Source: Astrothelium macrocarpum
Lineage: Eukaryota > Ascomycota > Dothideomycetes > Trypetheliales > Trypetheliaceae
DNA: 64,000 nt
Direction of reading: 5' to 3'
NCBI GenBank assembly: GCA_021030915.1
Contig: JAGEMR010000052.1
Location: 62,001 to 126,000 of the forward strand
Positions 33,322-44,573 of the stretch are shown in pieces (within the stretch, counting starts at the first letter, position 1; each line of letters opens with the position of its first letter). The notes beneath the pieces were generated by a model that was not told the DNA's origin, made no database searches, and worked only from the letters and a program-made list of their open reading frames with translations. The position numbers and the translations under genes were made by a program.

Positions 33322-35776
33322 GCTTCCTCTGAGCCTCATATAGAACCCTTGCCAAGCTTTCTGTCTGCGTGGTTTAGCCGAAAGTTATCTTCTATGGAGG
33401 ATAGAACAGCAGAATCAGCATTCTTCAACTGCTTGAAAGAAGCAGAAAGGAGACTACCCACCTCAGGATTGAAAGATATGGGATTTTGTCGTTCAAGTCA
33501 GTTGCGAACGCGTAAATACGAGTACCAAAAACATCAAGAGAGTCTGCATCAACGATTAACAAGGATCGAAGAGTAGAATTTTCCAAGAGAAAAACGTCAA
33601 AGCCAGCAGGAGGAGTATCATACTGGAGACAGAGAACAAGAGGAAGATGGTGAGCATGAATAGGGAAAAGATGGATCGAAAAGATGAGAAGAAGATGAGA
33701 AGAGATAAGCGAAGGACTGGCTATCGTGCTTAACTCAAAGATCTGAAGCGCCGTCGTTGTCGTAAAAGGTCAAGCCCGCAGATGCCGTATATTTCGTTGC
33801 AGGAGGAAGAACAATCCACCACCAAACAAAAGAATTGGTTCAAGAATGCGCAAAAATATAATCAGCAAGCAAGTGACAGTCAGAAAACGGGGAAAAAAGC
33901 GAATATTCGGAAAGATCGAAACGAATGATAGGGAAAGTCATAATTGCGCTGTAGTAGGAACATGGGGCGTCGCCGTGGAAATGGCTACCAAAGGTGAGAA
34001 CATGATGAGACGATAAAGAACTAATCAGTCAACCAGAGGAAGCAGCGAGTGGACGACCAGACGACTAAAGAAAGTAGAGCACTACATGAGCTCCTTCCAT
34101 ATGACAAAGAAAGACAGCCACAACAAGTCAAGCAAGAGCATCGTATACCGATGACAAACTCAAAGTTTAGGATTGAATTTATCAAGAGTGGGTAAACATC
34201 TACTTGCTAATAGCATTATTTGTAGATCTTCTATTCACCGTAATCAATATTGACTTCTTCATCCGTAGTAGTGAGCCGTGATTAGCATTCTAGAAAGCAT
34301 ATTCGCCCTTCCACCGTACAATCTGTCTTCCACACCATCCGCCACGGAAGTCTACCCTCCACCAGTCATCCCTTTCTCATATCCATCACTTATCATATCA
34401 GCTAGCCGGCGAATGAGATCCTCTATTCCAGTAGCTGGAATAACTACTACAGGCATTCTTACAGACTGCAGAGCTCCACCCCTTCCCACCTACCATCTCG
34501 GTCTTAAGAGTCTTACTGAGAATCCGCACTCGGTCTTCTGCCCCTTTCCCTGAAGCAGAAGTCTGAAAGGCCCTGCTGAGAGCCCAGAACGATTGGCTTA
34601 TATGTTCGATCTTTCCGAGAGCTATCTTACCAGAACGCTAGATACTTCTTTTTAAAGCTCCGGAGCACGAGACAGTCGCTTAGGGAAATCCGCCAACATG
34701 GATAGTGGTCCATCATTATTGTAAGAGTCTCTTACGGCTCACAGCTCAGAAGCTCTGCTTACTAGTGACTGGCTTGTGCCAAGATCTGCAACCTAACATA
34801 CACATTGTATGCTCATCATGGATGATCCTTTGCAACGCGTAACAAAAGTCAATTGTTCTTACTTCTATCTACGACGGCATAGAAAGCCGTAAAAGCTAGT
34901 TTCCTTAGGATCTTTCATTAAGTCAACGGAAATCTGGTTAAGCTGCAGCGCATGGTGAATTCATCAAACGGTTCCTGCTCCATGATGCCTCAGTATAATT
35001 GATGCAGATTTCTCTTTTCGCTAGATTTTTGTCTTGCAACTTCAACGGCACATGGTGGCACATTAGCAACTATCAAGACCCTAGCTATCTGAACCGCCTG
35101 AGCTGAACAGGCTAAAAAGCCACCGATATTCGAACCTGGGGTGAGAATATCTTACCGTCCATGTAGCTTCACTCTGCTGCCTTGCGTAACTTCTTGCATG
35201 TGTTGGCCAACGCGGACCTATTTGTCAAAATCCGTGCACTACAAATGTCACTGTGCGAGACAGATAGCCTTCGATGGAATTATGATGTCGTGAGCTAACT
35301 GCTGTTTACCGTGCAGCATCTGTGGGTGGACTCCAGGGATGGAAAAGGACAGATACAATCTACCAGTGAACCCTTCAGGCATCCGCTCCGCAACCAATCT
35401 GTGCAGCTGAGAGAGGTGGGCATGTAGATCGGATTTGATTTCGCTTCCGAAAATCGGCTAGGGCAATGTATGAATAAGGTGATCGAAGCTCGCAAGGGCT
35501 GATTATGGGCAGCTAACAGATTTACGGAACGGTGGAGATAGTGAGATGAACGCTTTGCTTGCGCGCAGCTCTCTCAGCAAATAGGTTCTCCCGCAAAAAG
35601 ACCCTCGTCTCCCTTCGTTTCATTCTCAAACGCAAGTCGAGGGGTTTTCTTTTCTTTGGACCGAAGGTTGTATGGTGAAAGGTTCTCGAAATAAGCTCTT
35701 GAGGATAACAGCGTTAATTATGGTCTCAATTCCGCTGGCTGGTACCACTCTCATGGGCGCTTCCGCAACCCATTAC
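33322..35776. other. Gene-free 2.5-kb region
   Basis: The region is A/G-rich on the plus strand around 33580-34100, with many GAAAAG/AAGATG runs, then mixed sequence. Only short frames without motifs are present. I see no transposon protein remnant. Confidence 0.4.
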
Positions 35777-36562
35777 CTACGATCCGATTATCTTCCCAGC
35801 CACATTATTGACGACGCCTACAACCTCTTTAGTCTTGGTTAAATTTGGGCAGTGACCAGTGTTGAGCTCTATCGTATTCACATGAATTCCATCCTTTCGG
35901 ACATTCTCGACCATGCTCTTCTGGTAGTCGTATGGCAAAGTCATGTCCTCAGTTGCGTAAATATATGTGAGAGGGATTTCTCTCCATGCGCTGTTGCTGA
36001 TAGGCTCATACATGGACTTGCCATTGAAGCGTTTAAAAGTAGAGACATATTCGTCTACTTCTCCGTCGGACACTCCAGGACCGACGATCAAGGTCTTGGG
36101 GTCCCGGCTCAGACAGGTGTTATCATCGGCGAAGTCAAACGCCACTGGCATAAGGTGTTCATGGCCGAATTCTTTGACTTTGGTGATCATCGAGTCGCCC
36201 TCAGGTAAGACAGACGCGGCCATGTAGATCAAATGTTTGACCCCACCGTGTTTATCTTCCTTCGCGCGGCTGTCAGCACCTAGCCCGACCAGCGCATTTG
36301 TGCCGACCTGCCCGCCGTAGGAATGCATGATCACGACAGTGTAAGTGCCTTCTTCAACGAGCTTCTCGACGAGCTCACGAACTACGCCGGTATCCGTAGC
36401 AAGGTTCGCATTTGGAGGGCGGGCACCATTCATCGACGGCAGAAATGGTACGTGAACAGTGTAGCCCGCCGCCTCGAGAGCGTTGGTCAGTTTTGAATAC
36501 GACTCTGGGATATGCCATCCGCCGCCGACAAGGACGATCTCTGGCTTGTTGTGCGATGACAT
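35777..36562 (-). CDS. Alpha/beta hydrolase
   Basis: A single exon of 261 residues starts at the ATG 36562-36560; the frame stays open upstream to 36694, but the family starts near MSSHNKPEIVLVGGG. The oxyanion region is VLVGGGWHIPESY. The nucleophile elbow is MHSYGGQ (Ser). The acid is probably Asp in YATEDMTLP, and the catalytic His is in NTGHCPNL near the C-terminus. This matches a fungal esterase/hydrolase group close to the salicylate-esterase-like alpha/beta hydrolases, acting on small esters or lactones. No signal peptide is seen, so it is likely cytosolic. The substrate is unknown. Confidence 0.9.
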   Translation of the reverse strand: MSSHNKPEIVLVGGGWHIPESYSKLTNALEAAGYTVHVPFLPSMNGARPPNANLATDTGVVRELVEKLVEEGTYTVVIMHSYGGQVGTNALVGLGADSRAKEDKHGGVKHLIYMAASVLPEGDSMITKVKEFGHEHLMPVAFDFADDNTCLSRDPKTLIVGPGVSDGEVDEYVSTFKRFNGKSMYEPISNSAWREIPLTYIYATEDMTLPYDYQKSMVENVRKDGIHVNTIELNTGHCPNLTKTKEVVGVVNNVAGKIIGS

Positions 36563-37077
36563 TCTCGCCACGCGCAAGATACTGACACTGAGTTGAAAAT
36601 TGGGAACGGAATAAGATTTGCGAGGTGTTGGATGGGAAAGCAAGATGACGACGGAGCGTCCAGCATTAAAAATGTGGAGACAAAGAAGCTGCAAGCCTCT
36701 TATTGACCCCGATTCTGTACAATACAGGGAATACTAGTATGAGTTGCCTACTGTGCCGCGAGCCGTCTAATTTGCGTCTCGACCAACGAGCAGCTGAAAC
36801 ATGCATAGTCATCTTCACAGCCGCATGCAAGTCGATTTGTTGGGGCTCGAAATGAAATGATCACACTGCTCTGTGATTACCCTATCGCAGGCTTGTATTC
36901 CAATTTTTGTTTCTCGACGCAAATCCATGTGGACAAATCACTTTCATCTCAAATTCTCAAATAAAATCAATTGCTGTCCCAAGGAGTGCCGCTATTACCA
37001 AACTGACCGTGCGAAGCCAGCAAGGTTGTGGACTTAACAACTTTAGACATCATAGAAAAGCTTAGGATCTCAATTTG
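36563..37077. other. Intergenic region
   Basis: This 515-bp region contains the promoter of the hydrolase gene. Nothing else is seen. Confidence 0.4.
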
Positions 37078-37542
37078 CTAACAAAAGTAAACAACGCGTG
37101 GCATTGCTCGGTACAACGATTCACGGCTCTCCTGGCCAGCCTCGCGTGAAGACCTACTGATTTCGATATCTTTCTGAATGCGGGCAGGCTCCAGATCATC
37201 CATGCATGTTTCTCTCGACAACTTGATATTGCCGTTGTGAATGTTGGTCATGGATCCTTCTTCGAGGTCGGAATAGCGAACACCGCTGGATTTTGGGCCC
37301 TTTGAGTTAGTAAAGCTGAACGACCAGGTCTCGGAGGTCGATCCGATGCTATACTTTGTACCGTCCGGATTGATGCCGTGGAACTAACATCGAATGAGTA
37401 CGGGGAATGTCGGAAGACAAATGCAAATGATCGAAATGCTCATCTCCACCACTGTCCTTGTGCCAGCTTCAGTCAGCGTGCCTGTGAGTTTACCGGTCAG
37501 CTCCTCAGGGCCTTTGCTTCATATGAAGACGGTCAGCACCAT
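37078..37542 (-). pseudogene. Remnant of a rhodopsin-like (SAT4-type) membrane protein gene
   Basis: A single minus-strand frame of 154 codons from 37542 to the TAG at 37080-37078 carries the last part of a SAT4-type protein: the helix-7 motif VVEMSISIICICLPTFP, then a polar tail with YSIGSTSETWSFSFTN and a charged C-terminus. It is broken by TGA (37521-37519) and TAG (37386-37384). Both can arise from Trp (TGG) and Gln (CAG) by C:G-to-T:A changes, as in RIP. The upstream helices are not recognisable. The preserved tail suggests recent inactivation. Confidence 0.6.
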
Positions 37543-38792
37543 CGTTACGCGCCGAACACATGGAAGGTTTTCTCGTACAACTACATGCCATCATCGTGCA
37601 AGCTTTGTGTTTGGCTATTGGCGCCGGAGTACCGAAGTCTTTCGTCTTTCAAAGGGTATCAACGGCCACTTTTGCCCGTTCTTTCCCCAGACTCATCCTC
37701 GGATTTCGCACTGTATCTACCCCATCCAAATGGTAGGTCACTCACGACATAGAGACAGCGATCAGTGAACGTTTGATGCGATCTCTGTATCAGCACGGGA
37801 ATAGTGGTGGGCAGTCTTGACAGCAATTGCTATTCGAGGGACGATTGCGTTTTGTATAGCGTGACTAGAATGTATGCCGACGAAGTAGACTGCTGACTTA
37901 CATCGTTAGTCGTGTGGTTAGGATTGTTGCGTTCCAACCAACAGGACCTGGTTTAATTCCCGAATGTGTAAACATTTTTAAATTTATCTATATTTTAAAA
38001 TTTTCGCTTCCTGTGTTCTTTAACCCTAGAAAGGGAGTGATTGATGCGAAGAGACTGATAGATTGGGTATGACGCTTGGATACCACGGTAGGCACGGTAG
38101 GCTACGTAGCATAGGAGCAGAAACATTTGATCCTAAAACCCTTATCGGCCGGAATGAAATGCACGTTGCTGAGTCATTTCCGAAGCCTCTTCATCGCATT
38201 GGAACAGTGTTGCGAGGTCCATTGCAAGGTAGTGAATTATAAGAGTCTAAGTGCTGGAGGAGCAGCAAAAGTGGCTGTATACGTACCTCGCTATAGCTAA
38301 TGAGGTCAACGCTATCACAGTTAGGTCCTCAGAGGCAGATTCCTCTCGACACGTCAAATGCAGAAAACAACAGAGACAATGCGATAGAAACTTTTGAGGA
38401 AATCGGTCAATAAATGTATAAGAAATACAGATCAGCAGACGGGATCGCTGAAACAACATTTCAACTTAAAATGCCAAAACAACAGCCACACCTCTCTAAC
38501 CTTGACAAAAACACATTGTTGATGATCACACATACTGAGGGTATTGGTTGTGGGCGCCGGTGAAGACGTGGTTAAAAATGGCACAGGCTGATGTTCACGG
38601 CAAACAAGGCTAACCGGATGGTTGAGCGGGGCAGTTTTATATGGTAATCATCACATAACCCCTGAATCTCGATTATAAGATGCGTCTTTTACGGTCGATC
38701 AAGGTATTCAATTGGTGATAGTTTCCTAAATCTTATCTCTTGAATTGTTGTTCATCTAGACTCCAACCCTCTCGGCTCACAATAGTGTCATT
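37543..38792. other. Region upstream of the rhodopsin remnant and the dioxygenase gene
   Basis: The 37543-37900 part probably once held the earlier exons of the rhodopsin-like gene, but I cannot recognise them. The plus frames there (37378-37768) lie antisense to the remnant. No other gene is seen up to 38792. Confidence 0.35.
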
Positions 38793-40229
38793 ATGGATGA
38801 AACGAAACCATCAGATATAACTACCGGAGTGAGTCCGTCCCCTTGATGCATCATTCAGTCCTCAAAGTACTGGGAACTGGAACGAACTTGTGGACTGACC
38901 TTCAGAACAGGCCGCGAGCCGAGAGCAGTCTCCTAACAAGGGTATTTCTGCCCCTGATACCATTGCTCATGGCAATGATCAAGAGAGCCAGACAACATGG
39001 AGGGATAGGAATAATATCGATCCGTCAAAGCAGGTCCGACTAGTGAAGCTTGCACATATGCGGTATCAACATCCCGATCTAGCACAGATCACTACTTTCT
39101 TCCGAGGTAAGTTCAGGAAAGCGTGGTATCGTTCCTTGCCTAAACTTCTATCATAGACTTTGGCATGCGAGTTGCCAAAAAGACCGACGACGAGAGGTGG
39201 TTCCGCGGCTACGGAACTGACCAATATGTCTACTATGCTCGTAAAGGGGAGAAAAAATTTCTTGGTGGGGCATTCGAGGTAGAAAGCTATGCCGATCTCG
39301 AAAAGTCGGTCCTTCTAGTCTTAGTCCAAAAAAGGAGCAACCTAACGTGATATTAGAGCTGCTCTAGTTCCAGGAGCAAGCAAAATCGAGGCGATGGTGG
39401 ACGCGCCTGGTGGCGGTCATATCGTCACACTCACTGATCCTGAAGGCTTTCCTATCAATTTGATATATGGGCAAACTCATGCGCCAGCAGGCCAAAAACC
39501 AGAGAATCTATTAGTAAATACGGAGTCCGAGAAGCCAAGAGTCCGCAAGTTTCAGCGTTTCGAACCAGGTCCCGCTGCCGTTCACAAAGTATGCTTATTC
39601 CGGTTGGCCTTTCTTTTGTAGGGTCTCAACACTAATGAATCCCTTTAGCTTGGGCATTACGGTCTTTGCGTGACAGATTTTCCAAAACAGCTCGAGTGGT
39701 ATACCCGGAACTTCAATCTCGTCCCTACCGACTTTCTTTACGTCCCCGATGCCGGAGCTGCTCCGAGCAACGGTGCTACTAACGGAGCTGCAGAATCATT
39801 ACCTCCACAAGGGACGAAGTCTGTTGCCAGCTTTTGTCATGTTGAAAGAGGCCAGGACCCTGTGGACCATCATTGTTTCTTCATGTCTGCGAACCCGACA
39901 GCCCATGTACACCATTGTAGCTTTGAGATCCACGACGTGGACACTCAGTACTTGGGCCATGCGTGGCTTGCCCAAAAGGGTTATGATAGTGTCTGGGGCG
40001 TCGGAAGACATATTCTAGGTAGTCAGATCTTTGACTACTGGTGGGACACCACCGGTTTTATGGTAAGGCGATATATGGAGATTATGAGTACATTACTAAT
40101 CATATCAAGGTTGAACATTACGCAGATGGTGATTTGGTGACCGAGAGTACGCCGATTGGATATCTACCCGCAGGCGATGAGAGTCTCGCTGTCTGGGGTC
40201 CTGAGGTTCCTAAAACATTCTTAGATTGA
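38793..40229 (+). CDS. VOC-superfamily extradiol-type dioxygenase
   Basis: Six exons, 38793-38828, 38911-39106, 39157-39304, 39357-39588, 39649-40062 and 40110-40229, give 381 residues with consistent phases. Two VOC modules are present. The first has KLAHMRYQHPDLAQITTFFRDFGM and GGGHIVTLTDPEGFPINLIYG. The second has LGHYGLCVTDFPKQLEWY, a central HVHHCSFEIHDV and a terminal MVEHYADG; the His of LGHYGL, a His of HVHH and the Glu of VEHY would be the metal ligands. Type I extradiol dioxygenases cleave catecholic rings using Fe(II). The intron at 39305 has a weak GTCGGT donor but a perfect CTAAC branch site. The FAD oxidase gene follows 381 bp downstream on the same strand, which suggests a shared catabolic or secondary pathway. 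Confidence 0.9.
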
Positions 40230-40610
40230 TTTCTGCTCTTTGAAGTATCCAGGGAATCAGTAAAACGGAACATGGGCGGCAAAGTTTGCAAAGTCTTATG
40301 GCCTTTTGATAATTTCTCTGATGATATACTGTCAAGTACACAGACCTCTGTACAGTAAGCAATCTATTGAAGGCGGGATTGAAGTGAGTTCGACTCAAAT
40401 CTTCAAAAAACATACCTCCAGGGAGGGATAATTTTTGTACGATTGCTATATCGGTACAGATGCAGAGATGACGTATGCGGGGTAGAACAGACGAAAGCAA
40501 GAACACTCATCAACGACACGACTTGAAGGGATCTTTGATGATCAAAGGAGGTAGACGGCAATCCGTTGACGTTCAGCCGTCAATCATCGAGTATTGCGTG
40601 ATCATTCACC
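40230..40610. promoter_or_regulatory. Promoter region of the FAD oxidase gene
   Basis: This 381-bp spacer lies between two genes on the same strand. No specific motif is recognised. Confidence 0.4.
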
Positions 40611-41999
40611 ATGGCAGCAGATTCTGGCCAGCATACCGATGTCCTGATCATAGGGGCAGGCATTTTTGGTACTAGCACCGCTTACCATCTCTCACTTGAC
40701 CAAAGCAATAAAGGCCAAAAGATCAGAGTCATCGACGTGACTTCAACACCACCTTCTCCTGCAGCCAGCACGGACATCAACAAGATCATCCGCGCAGATT
40801 ATACAAACGAGCTCTACATGAGACTGGCATTAGAAGCCATTGATCAATGGGCTACCTGGGATTTTTTGAAGCCGTACTACCACAACAGTGGTCGAGTAAC
40901 TGTGAATCTAAAGGGAAGTGACCTTTATGAGAGAACGACGAGGAATTTCCAGAAGGTTCTGGGGAGGGACCCGACGACGAGACTATCTCTTGATGATATT
41001 ATAGCATCTGACATCACTGCTCAACATGAGTCAACAGTTCCCAAAGAAGTAATGGAGAAATGGAGAAAAATCTTTGCAGGCACCGATCTCGAGGGATACG
41101 ACTCCACGTACTGGAATCCTATTGGTGGGTGGTGTGATGCTGATCTCGCAACAGCAGCGATGATGACAGAAGCACAACAGAATGGCGTGAACTACATCTC
41201 TTCAGAGGTGCAACAGCTCATTCTTGACTCAACAGCTGTACACGGCGCCAAAACTGCGGACGGCCGCATTTTCACGGCAGACAAGCTTGTTCTCGCGACT
41301 GGTGCATGGACAAGCTCATTGATGTCTCCCGTTGAGGACTCTTTGGATATTCCGTCAGAAAATCGATTCGAGCTCCAGGCGACCGCCGCTGGGGTGTGTG
41401 TTCTACACTACAAGCTCGATCCTCAGGAGATGAAAGATTTGCATGATATGCCAGTCTTCCTATATGGCGAAAGCGGAGAGGTTCTTCCGCCTCCGGTCAG
41501 AAATAGTCTGTTGAAATACACCAATGCAAATTCTTTCTCAAATCACTACCGCACTGCTTCCGGGCAAGAAATCTCCGCACCGTCTAAACAAAGTCAATAT
41601 ACCGTCTCTGAGAAATTGAAGAAAGAAACGATGGAGATCATTGGCGACAAAGCAATGCCGCATTATTCGAGAGGAAAGACACCAGAGTATTGGAGATTGT
41701 GCTGGGATGCCGTCACGCCGAACCAAGACCACCTGATTACACAGCATCCCGATTCGAGATTAGGCAATCTGTATTTTGCGATTGGTGGTAGCTTTCATAG
41801 CTACAAATTTCTGCCCAATATCGGTTCGTACGTGTGCAGAGTGTTGCAAGGATTGAGCAATGGGGATGAAAAGGACCGAGCGTGGAGTTGGAAGACGGGA
41901 ACAGACGGGAAGATTGGGAGAGGTGCGCATGAAAAGGTTGTGCCGAAACGAGAATTGAAAGATTTGGAAGATGATGCAGAGGCGAAAGCAAGCCTGTAG
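40611..41999 (+). CDS. FAD-dependent oxidoreductase of the DAO/sarcosine-oxidase/fructosyl-amine-oxidase family
   Basis: A single exon encodes 462 residues. The N-terminus has the dinucleotide-binding motif DVLIIGAGIFGTSTAYHL, followed by a DINKIIRADY segment as in amadoriase and sarcosine-oxidase-like enzymes. The second FAD region is LVLATGAWTSS, and the C-terminal motif is WDAVTPNQDHLI...AIGGSFHSYKFLP, close to L-pipecolate/saccharopine and fructosyl-amino-acid oxidases. The expected reaction is oxidation of a secondary amine or amino acid with release of H2O2. No C-terminal SKL is seen (it ends KASL), so peroxisomal import is not supported. It is in tandem with the VOC dioxygenase. Confidence 0.93.
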   Translation: MAADSGQHTDVLIIGAGIFGTSTAYHLSLDQSNKGQKIRVIDVTSTPPSPAASTDINKIIRADYTNELYMRLALEAIDQWATWDFLKPYYHNSGRVTVNLKGSDLYERTTRNFQKVLGRDPTTRLSLDDIIASDITAQHESTVPKEVMEKWRKIFAGTDLEGYDSTYWNPIGGWCDADLATAAMMTEAQQNGVNYISSEVQQLILDSTAVHGAKTADGRIFTADKLVLATGAWTSSLMSPVEDSLDIPSENRFELQATAAGVCVLHYKLDPQEMKDLHDMPVFLYGESGEVLPPPVRNSLLKYTNANSFSNHYRTASGQEISAPSKQSQYTVSEKLKKETMEIIGDKAMPHYSRGKTPEYWRLCWDAVTPNQDHLITQHPDSRLGNLYFAIGGSFHSYKFLPNIGSYVCRVLQGLSNGDEKDRAWSWKTGTDGKIGRGAHEKVVPKRELKDLEDDAEAKASL

Positions 42000-42569
42000 T
42001 GGTTAAGTTTGATGCTTCAAGAAAGCAATGGTCTAAGTATTTAGCGTTCAACTCCAAGGCAAATGATATCACAGAGAATATACTTATCAATTTTACTTTT
42101 GGCAAAGATCTGGGACTTGCTCCAACATCTAGCAATTTCCTGATTCTCCCAAGAAAATGAGCCAAAAGTTTGTTGCTGTTAATGCTTGAATACTTTGATA
42201 GATCATACATTAGGGTCCCATATCACTCGAGAGCAGAAATTCAGGTGTCAGGCGTAGAGACTGCTCTCGGGAACGAATCCTCGTTACTGTCTGGCGTAGG
42301 AGTAAACAGTAAACTGGAGAGAGGTTCGTAGACGCGGAAGACGCGAAGACTCAGCTGGAGCTCTGACCTTCGGCCCCTGCCGAGGCGTCGATCTATGACG
42401 CGGTGTTCCATCTCATAGCTGCAGAGGTAGGGTCGAAAAAAAAGTTCATATCTGAACATGAATTCCTTTGCATGATGGTCGGAAGAGACCGAAGGGTTGT
42501 CTTCATAATTTTAAGACATGTCATAGATTAATCATATTTCGTTCTTTCCCCTCCGATGTCCATTTCGAC
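42000..42569. other. Intergenic region
   Basis: This 570-bp region holds the terminator of the oxidase gene and the promoter of the SDR gene. Nothing else is recognised. Confidence 0.4.
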
Positions 42570-43447
42570 ATGCAGCCCTGGTGCCTCGTCTCTCCGGCAT
42601 CAAGAGGAATTGGCTTTGAACTAGCTCGTTTACTACTGCAGAGAACCACCGTTCCGGTCGTTGCAACTGCGCGCAAGGATGTAGACCAAACGAAGCAAAG
42701 CATACTCAAAGATCTGAAGGAAGATGCCAAGGATCGGCTCAAGGTCCTTGAACTTGACGTTATAGGTTCGAACCTTACCAAGCTTCACACCACCCTATTC
42801 AATCCTTGACTGACAGAGTGAAAGATGAGGAATCGATAGCTGCGGCATCTTCGACTTGCCAGAAACAGCTGTCTCTCACTCCCAAAGAAGCCTACCTTCA
42901 CCTAAGCTTTTGCATTCCTGGCATTCTTTTTCCAGAGAAGTCGCCTGCCCAGGTTGACGCCGAAAATGCTCTCCTTACGTATCGCACAAACACTCTCGGA
43001 CCGCTCCTTATGATCAAACATTTTGAGCAGTTTCTACCCACCACAAACACAACCGTGTCATCGCCTGATGACCTGAGGTCTGGGAGGGACAACGTCATGC
43101 CTCGTAGTGCAGTATGGGCGAACATGTCCGCCCGTGTGGGGTCCATTACAGACAATCGCCTGGGCGGGTGGTTTTCATACCGCAGCTCCAAGGCAGCGCT
43201 GAATCAACTTACGAAGACGTTTGATAATCGGCTACAAACGCGGTCGAGGGACAAGGCGATGGCAATATCATTACATCCTGGGACAGTCAAGACAGGGTTG
43301 AGCAAAGAATTCTGGGGAAATGTAAAGGAAGATAAGCTATTTAGCCCGCAGTTCGCAGCCGAGAGGCTTGTGAATGTTGTAGGAAAATTAGGCGTAGAAG
43401 GCAGAGGAAAATTCTGGGATTGGGAGGGAAAGGAAATACCCCCATAA
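42570..43447 (+). CDS. Short-chain dehydrogenase/reductase
   Basis: The exons are 42570-42765 and 42825-43447 (272 residues); the intron restores LDVIDEESIAAA, the SDR acidic loop. The nucleotide site is SPASRGIGFELA, a TGxxxGIG variant. The active site has NMSARVGS and YRSSK (Tyr-x-x-x-Lys). The segment HLSFCIPGILFPEKSPAQVD replaces the usual NNAG region, as in a known fungal SDR subgroup of unassigned oxidoreductases. The C-terminal motif HPGTVKTGLS is typical. NAD(P)H-dependent carbonyl reduction is expected; the substrate is unknown. An in-frame earlier start at 42468 is possible but would add a non-family N-terminus. Confidence 0.9.
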
Positions 43448-43910
43448 AGTGAATATTGTTCCTATATGGTCCTGTGGGTCGACTTTTCACTTGGATCATA
43501 GCTATGTCGTATACCAAATTGAATGGATAAGAAAAGCTCTCTATGCGTCTTCTCGAGACTTGATTGATGCATACTATACCAACGAGCTGAAGATTCTTGA
43601 TTCGTCACCCGTGCTACTGTAACCAAAATCTCAGAAGATGTTCCTTTTTTACCTTCCAGAGTGACATCTCTGATGTAAGAAGATATTTTTAAGGGCAGAA
43701 TAAGACTTAGACAGCTGCGCTCGCAACTAGAACCCTACAACTGCAAAGATTGTAATAATATGTAGAAAATTTAAAGTTTAGAAATTGGGAGCGCATCAAA
43801 TTGGCGAACCGACAGTATCAAATTGTCGATTATATAAATACAATGAACATAATCTACGGTTTAAGCTAAAAGCAGCAACCAGTCAAAGTCCGTTACGACA
43901 ATAATACTTA
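43448..43910. other. Intergenic region, convergent 3' ends
   Basis: This AT-rich 463-bp region lies between the SDR and the proline-rich protein gene. No gene is seen. Confidence 0.45.
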
Positions 43911-44573
43911 CTAACAAGGTGTCGGTTTGGAGAGTGCTTCATCGTAGCACAAAGAGACACGGGGTGGTGGAGGAGGAGGTGGAGGAGGAGCTGGCTTGGG
44001 TGGTGGAGGAGCTGGCTTCGGCGGTGGAGGCGGAGTGGGCTTGGGTGTCGGCGGTGGAGGCGGAGTGGGCTTGGGTGGCGGTGGTGGAGGAGAAGCTGGC
44101 TTAGGAGCTGGCTTTGGCGGAGGCTGCTTGTGCTGGCTCTGCTGAATCTCATGTGCAAGGTTTGCTGCTTCACTTGCGCGTTGGTCTTCTTCCTGTGTGT
44201 TAGCAGCCGCTACGATGTCTGCCTGTTCCTGTTCCTGCAGCTTCTCGATCTCGCTCGCAGGAACATCATGTGCCTCGTCCTGCTGAATCTGGTTTTGTAG
44301 TGACTGTAGCTGTTGCAACAAGTCGGGGCTTTGGGAACGTCTCTCGACATAGATGGTACTGAAACTTGTTGGCGCGCTGAAAGGGGCGGAAATTTCAAGA
44401 GCATTAGGAGCGGTCGTTGCTGTTTGGATTTGTGTTTGCTCGATTGCTGTCGGAAAGCTCTGGACTAAACTCGTCGTGTTGCTTGGGAGGCTATCTTCCC
44501 TAGGAAGAAGTAAAGCACCAGCAACAGACGCGTAGAAGGAGAAAGCAGGAATCGAAAGGGCGTATGATCTCAT
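43911..44573 (-). CDS. Secreted proline-rich low-complexity protein
   Basis: A single exon encodes 220 residues. A signal peptide is likely (about residues 1-22, ending VAGALLLP, with a PRE dibasic-like site after). Then come a Ser/Thr-rich part, a Gln/Glu-rich helical part (LLQQLQSLQNQIQQDE, EKLQEQEQ) and, from about residue 155, a repeat of PPPPPKPxP blocks. The end is RVSLCYDEALSKPTPC with two Cys. It is probably a cell-wall or extracellular protein; the function is unknown. The DNA of the repeat (43960-44125) is G-rich on the plus strand and forms a minisatellite-like array. Confidence 0.75.
   Translation of the reverse strand: MRSYALSIPAFSFYASVAGALLLPREDSLPSNTTSLVQSFPTAIEQTQIQTATTAPNALEISAPFSAPTSFSTIYVERRSQSPDLLQQLQSLQNQIQQDEAHDVPASEIEKLQEQEQADIVAAANTQEEDQRASEAANLAHEIQQSQHKQPPPKPAPKPASPPPPPPKPTPPPPPTPKPTPPPPPKPAPPPPKPAPPPPPPPPPRVSLCYDEALSKPTPC
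43960..44125 (-). repeat. Proline-codon minisatellite in the secreted protein gene
   Basis: The plus strand shows repeated GGCGGTGGAGGCGGAGTGGGCTTGGG-like units, including two nearly identical 27-bp copies at about 44021-44077. They encode PPPPPKPTP-type blocks. Such arrays often vary in copy number between strains. Confidence 0.7.

Noticed and set aside
37378..37768. Two overlapping 124-codon plus-strand frames
   Set aside because: They overlap each other and lie antisense to the rhodopsin-like remnant, which has recognisable motifs.
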